Shown here: positions 1 to 8,253 of the stretch, piece by piece
How positions within the stretch are numbered: the first letter of the stretch is position 1
Layout of the letters: the number at the start of each line of letters is the position of its first letter
Source of the DNA: Gammaproteobacteria bacterium
GTDB taxonomy: Bacteria; Pseudomonadota; Gammaproteobacteria; Nevskiales; Nevskiaceae
Assembly: GCA_022599775.1 (NCBI GenBank)
Contig: JAHZLQ010000035.1
Span: 1-39,408 of the forward strand
DNA length: 39,408 bases
Reading direction: 5' to 3'
The notes under the pieces: generated by a model
Databases searched by the model: none
What the model was told of the DNA's origin: nothing
Seen by the model: the letters and a program-made list of their open reading frames with translations, nothing else
Program-made: the position numbers and the translations under genes

Positions 1-126
1 CAGGTCCAGTTGGTTCACCACGTCCACGACAAATCGCGCCAGATGCCCGTCGGGCAGCCATTCCTGCACCGACGGCGGGAACAGAAAGTCCGTGTCGCGA
101 TCCACCGAGATGAATTTGGTTGCCAT
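1..126 (-). CDS. Transposase N-terminus (IS1182-like), cut by window edge
   Basis: Reading leftward from the ATG at 126-124, the 42 visible residues begin MATKFISVDRDTDFLFPPSV and continue with a WLPDGHLARFVVDVV stretch. This resembles the N-terminal DUF772-type domain of IS1182-family DDE transposases, which binds the element ends. The catalytic domain lies outside the window, so I cannot say whether the gene is intact. The sequence just upstream, around 205-230 (GACAGGCTGCTAG), may belong to the terminal inverted repeat, but only one end is visible. The family assignment is from recall of the N-terminal pattern. Confidence 0.7.
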   Translation of the reverse strand, partial: MATKFISVDRDTDFLFPPSVQEWLPDGHLARFVVDVVNQLDL

Positions 127-269
127 CCATTCCCCCAAAATCTTCATTGCATCAACGCCTTATGACGCAATATCCACGCCGAATTCAAAGCCCGGAGCCA
201 CAGCGAAAGCCCGACAGGCTGCTAGTAGCCCACCCATTTGATAGCTACGGCTATCGCCACGAACGACTT

Positions 270-386
270 TCTCCCTCTCCCTCCGGGAGAGGGCTGGGGT
301 GAGGGCGCCCGCCACATGCAGACTCGGCGTATCGATGAGCGCCGAGCGCCCTCATCGCCACCCCTTCTCCCGGAGGGAGAAGGGAG
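270..386. repeat. Long imperfect inverted repeat in the coaD-transposase gap
   Basis: The gene-free stretch 127-460 is dominated by two arms of about 40 bp, 270-308 and 346-386. Each contains a CTCCCTCCGGGAG-type core flanked by GGGTGAGGGCGC and its complement, so the transcript could fold into a long hairpin. This type of CTCTCCC...GGTGAGGG sequence is a common dispersed intergenic repeat in gammaproteobacteria. It lies downstream of coaD and may end that transcript. Nothing else in 127-460 looks like a gene. Confidence 0.7.
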
Positions 387-460
387 CATTCGCATGTTCG
401 CCTCACACGTCATATCCGCATTCTTCTCATGGGAAGACCACCAGCACGCTTCGCGAGCGC

Positions 461-955
461 TCAGTGGCCCGCGCCGATGCGCGCCAGCAGCTTGGGCACC
501 ACCGATTCCGGCACCAGTTTCTCGACCGGCGCGCCCAGCGCCGCCAGCTCCCGCACCAGCGAGGACGACAGGTGCGCATATTCGGGCGAAGGCGCCAGCA
601 ACACCGTATCCAAGGCCGGGTAGAGATCGCGATTCATCACCGCCATCTGCTTTTCGTAATCCACGTCCCCCACCGTGCGCACGCCGCGTACCAGCACGGT
701 GACGCCGTGCGTGCGTGCGAAATCCACGACCAGCCCGTCGAAACCCTGCACCGTGACGTTGGTGAGGCCGAAGTGTTCGACCACGCCTTCCACCAGCGCG
801 ATGCGTTCTTCCAGCGTGAAGCGTGGATTCTTGGACGGATTGAGTCCCACCGCGACGATCAGATTCGGGAACATCGCGGCCGCGCGACGAATGATGTCGG
901 TATGTCCGTAGGTCACCGGATCGAAGGTGCCACTGTAGGCGGCGATGACGCTCAT
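461..955 (-). CDS. coaD: Phosphopantetheine adenylyltransferase
   Basis: CoaD transfers AMP from ATP to 4'-phosphopantetheine, the penultimate step of coenzyme A synthesis in the cytoplasm. The 164 residues match the usual bacterial length. The nucleotidyltransferase signature is present: GTFDPVTYGHTDI near residue 9 carries the (T/H)xGH motif, and SSSLVRE near residue 128 corresponds to the ISSTxVRE motif that binds phosphates. The RGVR segment near residue 89 is also typical. The gene starts 4 bp after rsmD ends, and the rsmD-coaD pairing is widespread in proteobacteria, so the two are probably co-transcribed. In many relatives further housekeeping genes follow; here an inverted repeat and a transposase follow instead. 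Confidence 0.96.
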   Translation of the reverse strand: MSVIAAYSGTFDPVTYGHTDIIRRAAAMFPNLIVAVGLNPSKNPRFTLEERIALVEGVVEHFGLTNVTVQGFDGLVVDFARTHGVTVLVRGVRTVGDVDYEKQMAVMNRDLYPALDTVLLAPSPEYAHLSSSLVRELAALGAPVEKLVPESVVPKLLARIGAGH

Positions 956-959
956 CGAA

Positions 960-1520
960 TTATTGCCCCGTGTAGCAAACCAGTGCGTAGCTTACCTGAC
1001 CGGCCCGCTTTTCCTTGAGCACTGTCCAGCCCGGCGGCCAGTCCGGCGCCGCCGCGCCGCGCCATTCGCAATAGACGCGATGCATGGACTTCAAATGCGC
1101 CGGCAGCGCCGCCAGCACCTGCGGCAGCAGTGCCGAGTCGTAGGGCGGATCGACGAACACCACGTCATAGCGCTCGGCGTCCTGTGCCAGAAAGCCCAAC
1201 GCATCCCCGCCCACCAGCCGCGCGCGCGCCCCGGCGTCCAGCGTCTGCGTCGCCGTGCGCAAGCCCGCCAGCTGCGCCGCGCCGCGTTCCACGAAACTCA
1301 CCCGGTCCGCCCCGCGTGACAGCGCCTCCAAACCCAGCGCGCCACTACCGGCGAACAGGTCCAGACAGTTCGCGCCGTTGATCAGCGGCGCCAGCCAGTC
1401 GAACAGCGTCTGCCGAACCCGGTCCGGCGTGGGCCGCACACCGGTTTCCGGATCGAATTCGACACGGCGCGAACGCCATTGTCCGCCGATGATGCGGAGC
1501 TGGCCTTGGGGTCGTTTCAT
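960..1520 (-). CDS. rsmD: 16S rRNA (guanine(966)-N(2))-methyltransferase RsmD
   Basis: RsmD uses S-adenosylmethionine to methylate N2 of G966 in 16S rRNA during small-subunit assembly. The 186-residue protein begins with the RIIGGQWRSRR segment typical of the family, followed by RPTPDRVRQTLFDWL. The SAM-binding glycine loop is CLDLFAGSGALGLEALSRGA, and VDPPYD is the catalytic (N/D)PPY motif. It sits directly upstream of coaD with a 4-bp gap. Upstream on the same strand is the higBA toxin-antitoxin pair, separated by 43 bp, so some read-through from that promoter is possible. Confidence 0.96.
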   Translation of the reverse strand: MKRPQGQLRIIGGQWRSRRVEFDPETGVRPTPDRVRQTLFDWLAPLINGANCLDLFAGSGALGLEALSRGADRVSFVERGAAQLAGLRTATQTLDAGARARLVGGDALGFLAQDAERYDVVFVDPPYDSALLPQVLAALPAHLKSMHRVYCEWRGAAAPDWPPGWTVLKEKRAGQVSYALVCYTGQ

Positions 1521-1563
1521 GCGGCTTGGACGTCCGACTGTAGAAAGGCCGGCGAGACTACGC

Positions 1564-1944
1564 TCATACGCCGGCCGACTGAACCGTTCGGGCTCTCCGA
1601 ATCAGGGATTCGGCGGGAATGTTCAATTGAGCGTTGAGCCCTTCAATCATCCGCAAGGTGAGCGGACGTGTTCTGTTGAGCACTTCGTAGACCCGATTCT
1701 TTCGACCGATCACGGGCACAAGGTCATCCACCGTCAGCCCCTGCTGCTCCATCCGGAACTTGATCGCCTCAACCGGATCCGGGAAGTCCATGGGGTAGTG
1801 CGCCCGCTCATAGGCCTCCACCAGCGTCACCAGAACATCCAGGCGATCGCCATCCGCCGTGCCAGGACCGGCAGTCATCAGGCCCTCGATCTCCTGCAGA
1901 GTTTCCTGGTAGTCGGCTTCGGATTTGATTGGCTTGATGTTCAT
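1564..1944 (-). CDS. higA: HigA-type antitoxin with HTH domain
   Basis: This 126-residue protein matches the HigA antitoxin family (COG5499): an N-terminal toxin-binding region beginning MNIKPIKSEADYQ, then a conserved Y/D-rich linker (YERAHYPMDFPDPVEAIKFRME), then a helix-turn-helix (GLTVDDLVPVIGRKNRVYEVLNRTRPLTLRMI). HigA neutralises HigB and binds its own operator. Its gene starts 9 bp after the toxin gene ends, the toxin-first order usual for higBA. No frame damage is seen. The palindrome upstream of higB is the likely binding site. Confidence 0.9.
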   Translation of the reverse strand: MNIKPIKSEADYQETLQEIEGLMTAGPGTADGDRLDVLVTLVEAYERAHYPMDFPDPVEAIKFRMEQQGLTVDDLVPVIGRKNRVYEVLNRTRPLTLRMIEGLNAQLNIPAESLIRRARTVQSAGV

Positions 1945-1953
1945 GCTGATGAC

Positions 1954-2256
1954 CTAGACGGTTTGCGCATCAATCGCGTCGTATTGTTTGTGCGTTCCGA
2001 TGAATCGTATGTAGAGCACGCGGTACGGATAGTTGATCCAGGCCACGATCCGGTATTTGTTGCCGGCGATGTTGAACACCACACGACCGTCTTTGAGAAT
2101 GCTTGCGCTCGCGAATTGTGCTTTGACATCGCTCGGCGTCGCCCAATCGGCTCGGAGCACCTCCCGGTACCACGCCATCGTCGGCGATTCCGAATCGGTG
2201 AATTCAGGGGCATTCACCCAGAACGCCTTCAAGGTCGAAACGGCGATCACTCGCAT
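1954..2256 (-). CDS. higB: HigB-type mRNA interferase toxin
   Basis: HigB is a RelE-fold, ribosome-dependent endonuclease that cuts mRNA during translation. The 100-residue product has the family pattern, with DVKAQFASASILKDGRVVFNI followed by GNKYRIVAWINY and the C-terminal YIRFIGTHKQYDAID. The conserved histidine in GTH and the lysine/arginine residues of NKYR fit this fold. The reading frame is complete. The ATG lies only 6 bp from a probable -10 box and no Shine-Dalgarno sequence precedes it, so the message may be leaderless. It forms an operon with higA. Confidence 0.9.
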   Translation of the reverse strand: MRVIAVSTLKAFWVNAPEFTDSESPTMAWYREVLRADWATPSDVKAQFASASILKDGRVVFNIAGNKYRIVAWINYPYRVLYIRFIGTHKQYDAIDAQTV

Positions 2257-2262
2257 CGTCCC

Positions 2263-2291
2263 AATTTAGTCCCAATTTGGGACCAAGGCAA
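2263..2291 (-). promoter_or_regulatory. higBA promoter with palindromic operator
   Basis: On the minus strand a -35 TTGCCT (2291-2286) and a -10 TAAATT (2268-2263) are separated by 17 bp. The spacer holds the palindrome GTCCCAAATTGGGAC (2283-2269), and half of it repeats over the -10 and beyond as AAATTGGGAC to 2258. A HigA dimer bound there would block RNA polymerase. The higB ATG (2256) lies 6 bp past the -10, which leaves no room for a ribosome binding site. The boxes are seen; the operator role is inferred. Confidence 0.65.
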
Positions 2292-2401
2292 CTCCGTGAT
2301 CGGGGCTTGCCATCAGCTCCAAGGCACTGCCGCACACTCCTGTGAATCGACCGGCCGCACAATCCACACGTCCCCAAATTGCATCTTACGAAGGATCGTC
2401 G

Positions 2402-3481
2402 ATGCGCATACTGCGACTGCTGTCGATCGTAGCTCTGGCGTTCCTGCTGAACCCGTCGGCAGCGCTCGCCATCGACATTCCGGAATTCAGCCCGAACGTC
2501 GTCGACCCGGACGGCTATCTCGCCTCCGTCGACAAGCAATTCGTCAACGAGGCGCTACAAGGGATACGCGAATCCAGCCACATCTGGGGCGCCGTGTTCA
2601 TCATTTCGACGCTCGACGGCGAGCCCATCGAGAACGTCGCCGTCGAAGCCTTCGAACACTGGCAGCTGGGTCAGAAGGGCGCGGACAATGGCCTGTTGCT
2701 GGTTCTGGCCATGAACGACCACCAGTCACGCTTCGAAGTCGGTTACGGACTGGAAGGCGTCATACCGGACGTCGTAGCGCTGCGCGCGCTGGATGCCCAC
2801 CTCGCGCCGAAATTGCGGGCAGGTGACACGGCAGGCGCCATCATGGACGCCTTCGAATTTTTGTCCCGCGTCGTCGCGCAAGACCCGGATGCGCTGCTCG
2901 AAGTGGATCAAGCGCAAACCGCAATCCCCACCACCTGGAAACGCGGGCTCATCGCCTGGGTCATCCTGCTGTTCGGCATCTGGTTCGGCTTCCCGATCCG
3001 CAATGCCTGGATGCGGCGGCAGCGCCGCAGACTGCTGAAACAGGACCCGTCCCTGTCCCTGGACGACCAGCACATCGTCAAAAGCAAAGGCACCACCCAA
3101 GCCTGGAAAGGCAGCTGGCTGGTGCAAGGCTTTCTTTCGATCAATCCGGGTGTCTTCGTGCTGCTCCTGTCCGCGGACTCCGTGGCCGGATTCCTGATCT
3201 GCGTATCCCTGATCCTGCTGATCCTGTTTCTGGTGGTCCACCTTTCCGCACGCCGATACGGTTCACCCGAACGCTACCGGCGCTTCCTGAGCAAAATCGC
3301 CCGGCAGCGCACACAGATGATCGAAAAGGGATTTCTCATCGAGAAGTCCCCCGGCGTCTACACCTACACGCCGGCCTACCACGCGAGCGTGGCGGCCTCA
3401 TCGTCCTCGAGTGGTTCGGGGTTTTCGTCGTCCTCGGGCGGCGGGCGTTCGGGCGGGGGCGGAGCGAGTTCAAGCTGGTAG
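2402..3481 (+). CDS. TPM-domain (YgcG-like) membrane protein
   Basis: The 359-residue product starts with a signal peptide (MRILRLLSIVALAFLLNPSA, cleaved near ALA). A TPM domain follows at about residues 28-155, with the typical RFEVGYGLEGVIPD segment. Two hydrophobic stretches (about 180-197 and 255-290) should hold it in the inner membrane. The tail is a Ser/Gly-rich run ending GGGGASSSW, as in YgcG-type proteins. Functions of TPM proteins vary and include photosystem repair and phosphatase-like roles in plants; the bacterial role is unclear. The start is the ATG at 2402, preceded by AAGGA and leading straight into the signal peptide; an in-frame extension to 2342 lacks these features. It stands alone, divergent from higBA. 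Confidence 0.8.
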   Translation: MRILRLLSIVALAFLLNPSAALAIDIPEFSPNVVDPDGYLASVDKQFVNEALQGIRESSHIWGAVFIISTLDGEPIENVAVEAFEHWQLGQKGADNGLLLVLAMNDHQSRFEVGYGLEGVIPDVVALRALDAHLAPKLRAGDTAGAIMDAFEFLSRVVAQDPDALLEVDQAQTAIPTTWKRGLIAWVILLFGIWFGFPIRNAWMRRQRRRLLKQDPSLSLDDQHIVKSKGTTQAWKGSWLVQGFLSINPGVFVLLLSADSVAGFLICVSLILLILFLVVHLSARRYGSPERYRRFLSKIARQRTQMIEKGFLIEKSPGVYTYTPAYHASVAASSSSSGSGFSSSSGGGRSGGGGASSSW

Positions 3482-3784
3482 CGGCGACGGCGGAATCGGC
3501 GACCCTTTTGCCGTCGGCTTAGCCCCCATGTCGATGTCATGGAGCCTCGTACGATAAATTGGGCAAGGGACAACCAAGGTCCTTGCCGACGCTTTGCGTC
3601 GCCAACGCCGCGACCGAGTTCAGGCATCAGGTAACGAATGAGCTTGGAGTGACCGCACAAACTAGCGCCGCGGCCTGGCCATCATCGAGGACTCGGTGAG
3701 TCCGGCCTGACAAATGCATGGAAGTACTCCAAGCATCAAGCATCGCAAAGCGCCGCTTACTCAACCCGAGAAGAGACACTAGAC
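3482..3784. other. Intergenic region with no gene seen
   Basis: This 303-bp gap separates two plus-strand genes. Open frames on either strand are short and match no family I know. There is a short self-complementary stretch (GACGCTTTGCGTC, 3589-3601), which is too small to call a terminator with confidence. Confidence 0.5.
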
Positions 3785-4087
3785 ATGGTTCTGACGGTAT
3801 TTCGTTCACGCCTCAGGGAAGAGGCGAGCGCAGAGTATGCTGAGTTGGCATCCAGCATTGCTGCACTTGCCGAAACAATGCCGGGGTTCCGATCGCGCAG
3901 GGCCTATGTTGCTGAAGACGGTGAGAAATTGACCCTGGTCGAGTTCGAAGATGAAGCCTCGCAACGGGCCTGGGCACAAAATCTTGAGCACTTGGCGGCG
4001 AAGAATCTGGGTCGTGAGCGCTTCTATTCAGAGTACTCCGTCCAAGTCTGTTCGGTGGTTCGAGAATCCAGTTTCACAGCGCCCTGA
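3785..4087 (+). CDS. Antibiotic-biosynthesis-monooxygenase (ABM) fold protein
   Basis: The 100-residue protein resembles the small ABM-domain family (dimeric alpha/beta ferredoxin-like fold). The signs are an N-terminal strand (VLTVFRSRL), a middle MPGFRSRRAYVAEDGEKLTLVEFED segment, and a conserved Trp in the helix after it. Such proteins include monooxygenases, haem-degrading enzymes and many of unknown role, so the name indicates the fold and not a reaction. No partner genes lie next to it. The start ATG follows a purine-rich AGAAGAGAC. Confidence 0.75.
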   Translation: MVLTVFRSRLREEASAEYAELASSIAALAETMPGFRSRRAYVAEDGEKLTLVEFEDEASQRAWAQNLEHLAAKNLGRERFYSEYSVQVCSVVRESSFTAP

Positions 4088-4149
4088 TCGTGGCCGCTAT
4101 AGCGCGGCCCGACAAAGGCGTCGCGCCTGCTGATGGAACGTTTGATCGG

Positions 4150-4175
4150 GGGCACCGGGCAAACGCCCGGTGCCC
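4150..4175. terminator. GC-rich hairpin between convergent genes
   Basis: GGGCACCGGGC, loop AAAC, then GCCCGGTGCCC make a perfect 11-bp stem. It lies between the ABM gene and the convergent outer-membrane gene, so it could end both transcripts. There is no strong T-run on either side, so its strength as an intrinsic terminator is uncertain. Confidence 0.5.
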
Positions 4176-4192
4176 AGGCCGCATCGCGAAGC

Positions 4193-5263
4193 TCAGAACG
4201 CGTACTGCCAACCCAGCGTCAGGCTGCTCTCGACCTTCAATTGCGGACCGTTGAGGTCTTGCCAGATCGGTACGAGGTATTCCAGTGCCAGTCGCTGACC
4301 CTGCAAGGCGCTCAGCGTTGCCAACAGGTTCAGCGAAAAGCCCAGGTCCAACCGTTCACCGCCCTGCCGCCTGGGGTCCGCTGTTTGTACGGGCGCGACG
4401 ATTTTCGGGTCCTGTCCGTCGACGCGGCCCACCGACTGGGCGGCCAGGCGCACGGCCGAGCTGGCCTGCTCGGCCCAGGTCCAGCTCAACCAACCGCTGA
4501 GCTTGTGCTCGTCGCCCAATCGGTAATCCTCGTCGTTGTCCATGACGCGCAGGGTGGCGTCGTATTGGGCGCCCCAACCGAGCCGCGCCTGGTGGCCGGC
4601 ATACGACAGGCCGGCGAGCAGATCGTAGCTGCCGGAGCCCAGCTGCATCGGATACGGCAGGCGCGGCGACGGCTGCATGCCGTTGGGGGCAAGGATCTGA
4701 TCCGATTCGGTGATCGAGCCCGTGGGCAGGCTCAGGCCGGCGCTCAGATGGATGCGCTGTGTGGATTGGTCGAGCAGCGAGACCAGCGCGGCAACGCGCG
4801 TATCGCCGAAACCGCTGCTTCGGGTGGTGAAGCGGCCCAGTTCGGTGGTGCCCGAACCACCCTGATAGGTGACATGGCGCATCGACTTGTCGATGTATGA
4901 ACCCATGAGCATCAAGGTGAGCCTGTCGTTGGCGCCGTACATGGCGCCGAGCATGTGCATGTCCATGTCCATGTTCAGCGGCACCACGCGCAAGGTGGGG
5001 GGCTGCCCTTCCATGCCCGCGAAAGTGTTGGGTTCGGTGGTGACGATATCGTCAGGCGAAATGTCGTCGGTGCCGGTGCGGTTGCCGTCCATGCTCATGC
5101 GCATGAAGCGGTAGGACAGCATCCATTCCCCGGCATGGTGAAAATGGTCGGCCATGACGCCGATCGGCGCATGGGAATCGACGCGGCTGCCGGCAACGGC
5201 GGGCGCGGACAATACACACAGCACGACTGCCGACACAGCCGTGCAAAAACGAATCGGTTTCAT
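4193..5263 (-). CDS. Outer-membrane beta-barrel protein, Met-rich (PF13557-like)
   Basis: The 356-residue protein has a signal peptide (MKPIRFCTAVSAVVLCVLSA, cleaved near AVA). Alternating amphipathic strands follow throughout, and the chain ends in an aromatic residue (WQYAF), as expected for an outer-membrane barrel. It resembles the MetA-pathway phenol degradation family (PF13557), often labelled only transporter. Methionine and histidine are unusually common near the N-terminus (HFHHAGEW, MRMSM, MDMDMHMLGAMYG); members of this type are often found beside copper-resistance genes. The start at 5263 gives the signal peptide. A small Cys-rich secreted protein is encoded 73 bp upstream in the same direction, suggesting one unit. 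A metal role is an inference. Confidence 0.65.
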   Translation of the reverse strand: MKPIRFCTAVSAVVLCVLSAPAVAGSRVDSHAPIGVMADHFHHAGEWMLSYRFMRMSMDGNRTGTDDISPDDIVTTEPNTFAGMEGQPPTLRVVPLNMDMDMHMLGAMYGANDRLTLMLMGSYIDKSMRHVTYQGGSGTTELGRFTTRSSGFGDTRVAALVSLLDQSTQRIHLSAGLSLPTGSITESDQILAPNGMQPSPRLPYPMQLGSGSYDLLAGLSYAGHQARLGWGAQYDATLRVMDNDEDYRLGDEHKLSGWLSWTWAEQASSAVRLAAQSVGRVDGQDPKIVAPVQTADPRRQGGERLDLGFSLNLLATLSALQGQRLALEYLVPIWQDLNGPQLKVESSLTLGWQYAF

Positions 5264-5336
5264 TGAAATCTGTTCCCTGGAATGAGGCCGCGACGGGCCT
5301 CGAAAATCTGCGCTTTGGCGCGATGACTGGCGGGGG

Positions 5337-5684
5337 TCAGATGAAATGCGGCGGGCCTCGCGCCCGGGCAGCACGCGCTTCGAAGGGATGAAGCCGGGAC
5401 AGAGGCGAGGCGAGCGCGAGGTGCAGCGCCTCGAATTTCGGAAGGGAGAAATGCTCCGGGATCAGCGCGGCACTGCTGCAATGCACCTTGCAGCAATCTT
5501 CGGTGAGCGCGGCCTTGGGGCGGAGTTCAGGCGGCGCACTGGCCAGAATGCGCGCGACCAAGATCGGGTTGGCCTGGGTACCCGAGGCGCCGCAAAACAG
5601 TCCATTGCCGGCCGCGGGCATGGCGCGGCAGAGCGTGCTGGCCAGCAGGCAGACAACCAGCAGACTGTGGACAAGGTTCCGCAT
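5337..5684 (-). CDS. Small secreted cysteine-rich protein (DUF2946-like?)
   Basis: The 115-residue product begins with a hydrophobic leader (MRNLVHSLLVVCLLASTL), so it is probably exported or membrane-anchored. The rest has cysteines at LFCGASG and a DCCKVHC cluster that could bind a metal or form disulphides. The overall shape resembles DUF2946 proteins, many of which lie in copper-related clusters, but I am not certain of the family. The start at 5684 was chosen because longer in-frame versions put charged and polar sequence ahead of the leader. It is upstream of, and codirectional with, the Met-rich outer-membrane protein, which supports a shared metal-related role. Confidence 0.5.
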   Translation of the reverse strand: MRNLVHSLLVVCLLASTLCRAMPAAGNGLFCGASGTQANPILVARILASAPPELRPKAALTEDCCKVHCSSAALIPEHFSLPKFEALHLALASPLSRLHPFEARAARARGPPHFI

Positions 5685-5780
5685 TGCGGCGGGCAAGGTG
5701 CAACAGGAGTTCGCCGGCAGTGTAGACGGATCAGGGGAAATGCGGACGAGCACTTCTCCCGCTGAGCAGCAGAAGCTTGT

Positions 5781-5886
5781 TTCGCGCAAAGGCGCGGAGA
5801 CGCCAAGAACCGCTCAAAAATCAAAAGCCTTTAAGTCGGTCAAAGGCCTTTCTTCGCGTCTTTGCGTCTTTGCGTCTTTGCGCGAA
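5781..5886. repeat. Inverted repeat of TTCGCGCAAAGACGC type
   Basis: Arm 1 (5781-5809) reads TTCGCGCAAAGGCGCGGAG and onward. Arm 2 (5853-5886) is the reverse complement of TTCGCGCAAAGACGCAAAG and onward, with the 9-mer CTTTGCGTC iterated. The pair can fold into a long hairpin downstream of tldD and may serve as its terminator. Sequences built from repeated GCAAAGAC units are common intergenic repeats in proteobacteria. Confidence 0.65.
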
Positions 5887-5908
5887 TCCCGCCTTGCGCT
5901 TTGGGAAA

Positions 5909-7360
5909 TCAGGTCTGCGTGCCACCCACCGTCATCGCGTCGATCTTGAGCGTGGGCTGGCCCACGCCGACCGGTACGCTCTGGCCGTCCTTGCCGCAGA
6001 CGCCGATACCGGGGTCCAGCGCGAGATCGTTGCCGACCATGCTGACGCGCCCCAGGGCGTCCGGGCCGTTGCCGATCAGGGTGACGCCCTTGACCGGGCG
6101 CGTGACCTTGCCATTTTCGATCAAATAGGCCTCGCTGGCGGCGAACACGAAATTACCGGAGGTGATGTCGACCTGGCCGCCGTTGAAGCCGACCGCGTAG
6201 ATTCCCTTTTCGACGCTGGCGATGATGTCCGCCGGATCGGATTCCCCGGCGGTGAGATAGGTGTTGGTCATGCGCGGCATCGGCAGGTGCGCGTAGGACT
6301 CCCGGCGACCGTTACCGGTGGCCGCCATGCCCATCAGGCGGGCGTTGGTCTTGTCCTGGATGTAGCCCCGCAGGATGCCGTTCTCGATCAGCACGTTGCG
6401 CTGCGTGGGCGTGCCTTCGTCATCCACGCTGAGTGAACCGCGCCGGCCGGGAATCGAGCCTTCGTCGACCACGGTGCAAAGTTCGGAGGCCACCTTCTGG
6501 CCGATCTTGCCGCTGTAGGCGGAACTGCCCTTGCGGTTGAAATCCCCTTCCAGACCATGGCCGACCGCCTCGTGCAGCAGCACGCCGGGCCAGCCGGGGC
6601 CGAGCACCACGGTCTGCGTGCCCGCAGGAGCCGCCACCGCTTCGAGCTTGACCAGGGCGACGCGCACCGATTCGCGCGCATAGTCCTCGGGGCTGCCGGA
6701 TTCCAGAAACACTTCGTAGCCGTGGCGACCGCCACCGCCGGACGAACCCTGCTCGCGCTTGCCGCCGGATTCCACGACGACACTGACGTTGAGCCGGCAC
6801 AGCGGACGCACGTCGGCGGCCAAGGTGCCGTCGCTGGCGGCGATCAGAATGATTTCGTAGGTGCCCGACAGCGAGGCGATGACCTGGGAGACGCGCGGGT
6901 CGGCGCTGCGCGCGGCGGCATCGCAGCGGCGCAGCAGCGACAGCTTGTCTTCCACCGGAAGACTGTCCAGCGGGCTCACGCCGACGTACAGCGGTGCGAC
7001 GCTGCGCGCGCTCCAGGCCTGCACGCCGCCCTGCTGGCCCTGGCGCACGATGGCGCGCGCATTGCTGGCGGCATCGATCAGGGCCGGGGCGACGATCTCG
7101 TCCGAATACGCGAAGCCGGTCTTTTCGCCGGACTGGGCTCGCAGACCCACGCCACGTTCCACATGGTGATTGCCGGTGCGGATGATGCCGTCTTCCAGCA
7201 CCCAGGATTCGGCACGCGTGTCCTGGAAATAGAGGTCGGCCGCGTCGATACCGGGGCGCATCAGTGCGTCCAGTGTGCGCTCGAGGTCGGCGAGATCCAG
7301 CCCGCCCGGCGCCAGCAGCGCGGAGCGGGCCCGGTCCAGGGAATTCTCAGGTGCGGTCAT
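5909..7360 (-). CDS. tldD: Metalloprotease TldD
   Basis: TldD pairs with TldE/PmbA as a zinc metalloprotease that degrades unfolded peptides and takes part in maturing microcin B17 and clearing the CcdA antitoxin in E. coli. The 483-residue length matches the family (E. coli 481). The zinc site [12 protein letters not shown] is present near residue 265, and the C-terminal half has the usual [16 protein letters not shown] and IGNGPDAL segments. The start overlaps the end of the nitrilase gene by 14 bp, so translation is probably coupled. It closes the maf-rng-yhdP-nit-tldD operon. No tldE is in the window, which is usual because it lies elsewhere in gammaproteobacteria. Confidence 0.96.
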   Translation of the reverse strand: MTAPENSLDRARSALLAPGGLDLADLERTLDALMRPGIDAADLYFQDTRAESWVLEDGIIRTGNHHVERGVGLRAQSGEKTGFAYSDEIVAPALIDAASNARAIVRQGQQGGVQAWSARSVAPLYVGVSPLDSLPVEDKLSLLRRCDAAARSADPRVSQVIASLSGTYEIILIAASDGTLAADVRPLCRLNVSVVVESGGKREQGSSGGGGRHGYEVFLESGSPEDYARESVRVALVKLEAVAAPAGTQTVVLGPGWPGVLLHEAVGHGLEGDFNRKGSSAYSGKIGQKVASELCTVVDEGSIPGRRGSLSVDDEGTPTQRNVLIENGILRGYIQDKTNARLMGMAATGNGRRESYAHLPMPRMTNTYLTAGESDPADIIASVEKGIYAVGFNGGQVDITSGNFVFAASEAYLIENGKVTRPVKGVTLIGNGPDALGRVSMVGNDLALDPGIGVCGKDGQSVPVGVGQPTLKIDAMTVGGTQT

Positions 7361-8195
7361 AGACGATTCGGCGATGGGTCAGCACCGGGAAGGTGCGACG
7401 CAGATTGAAGAGTTGTTCGCGGCGCAGTGTGGCGGTGACGATACCCACCCCTTCGGCGCGCTCGGCGATGACGGTGCCCCAGGGGTCGATGATGCAGCTG
7501 TGACCGTAGGTCTTGCGCCCGCCCGGATGCTGGCCGTGCTGGTTCGGCGCGATGATGAAGCACTGGTTCTCGATGGCGCGGGCGCGCAGCAAGGGCTCCC
7601 AATGGGCTTCGCCGGTGCGCTGGGTGAAAGCCGAGGGCACCACGATGATCTCCGCCAGGTCCCGCGACAGCCGGCGGTACAGTTCGGGATAGCGCAGGTC
7701 GTAGCACACGGTCATGCCGACGCGGCCGGCCGGCGTGTCCTGCGTAACGAAGCGGATGTCGCCCTGCTCGATGGTGGCGGATTCGCGGTAGCGATCCACG
7801 CCGTCTTCGCGGGCGACCTCCACGTCGAACAGGTGCACCTTGTCATAGTGCGCCGCCAGCTTGCCTTCCGGACTGTACATGAGGCTGGCCGCCCAGACCT
7901 TGTCCTTGCGTTCGGGGACGGCCATCGGCAGCGTTCCTCCGACGATCCACAGGCCGAGGCGCCGCGCCTGCGTCGCCAGAAAACTCTGGATGGCGCCTTC
8001 GCCCTGCGGTTCCGCAACGGAGAGTTTGTCGGTTTCCTTGGCGCCCATGAACGCGAAGTTCTCGGGCAGGACGGCGAGGACCGCCTTGGCGCGTGCTGCG
8101 TCTTCGAGCAGACCTCGCGCCTGCGCAAGATTCTCCGCCACATCGGCTCCGGTGCGCATCTGCAGCGCGGCGACTAGGGGATTGGCTGTGCTCAT
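7347..8195 (-). CDS. Carbon-nitrogen hydrolase (Nit1/YbeM-like)
   Basis: The nitrilase-superfamily catalytic triad is visible: Glu in LPENFAFMG near residue 45, Lys in [12 protein letters not shown] near 120, and the nucleophile Cys in [11 protein letters not shown] near 162. The 282-residue size and the sequence around these motifs match the Nit1/YbeM group, which hydrolyses deaminated glutathione as metabolite repair. The substrate is assigned by family resemblance only. The gene lies between yhdP (58 bp upstream) and tldD (14-bp overlap). A nitrilase gene at this place in the operon is common in Pseudomonas-like genomes but absent from the E. coli version. Confidence 0.88.
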   Translation of the reverse strand: MSTANPLVAALQMRTGADVAENLAQARGLLEDAARAKAVLAVLPENFAFMGAKETDKLSVAEPQGEGAIQSFLATQARRLGLWIVGGTLPMAVPERKDKVWAASLMYSPEGKLAAHYDKVHLFDVEVAREDGVDRYRESATIEQGDIRFVTQDTPAGRVGMTVCYDLRYPELYRRLSRDLAEIIVVPSAFTQRTGEAHWEPLLRARAIENQCFIIAPNQHGQHPGGRKTYGHSCIIDPWGTVIAERAEGVGIVTATLRREQLFNLRRTFPVLTHRRIVYDRT

Positions 8196-8253
8196 GGGTT
8201 ATTCAGTCGGGTCCAGTTGTCTGTTTTGCAAGTGGCGTTTCGGGCCAGCGCCC

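Noticed and set aside
1255-2826. 523-codon open frame on the plus strand across rsmD and higBA
   Set aside because: It is antisense to three recognised genes and then overlaps the TPM-domain gene in another frame.
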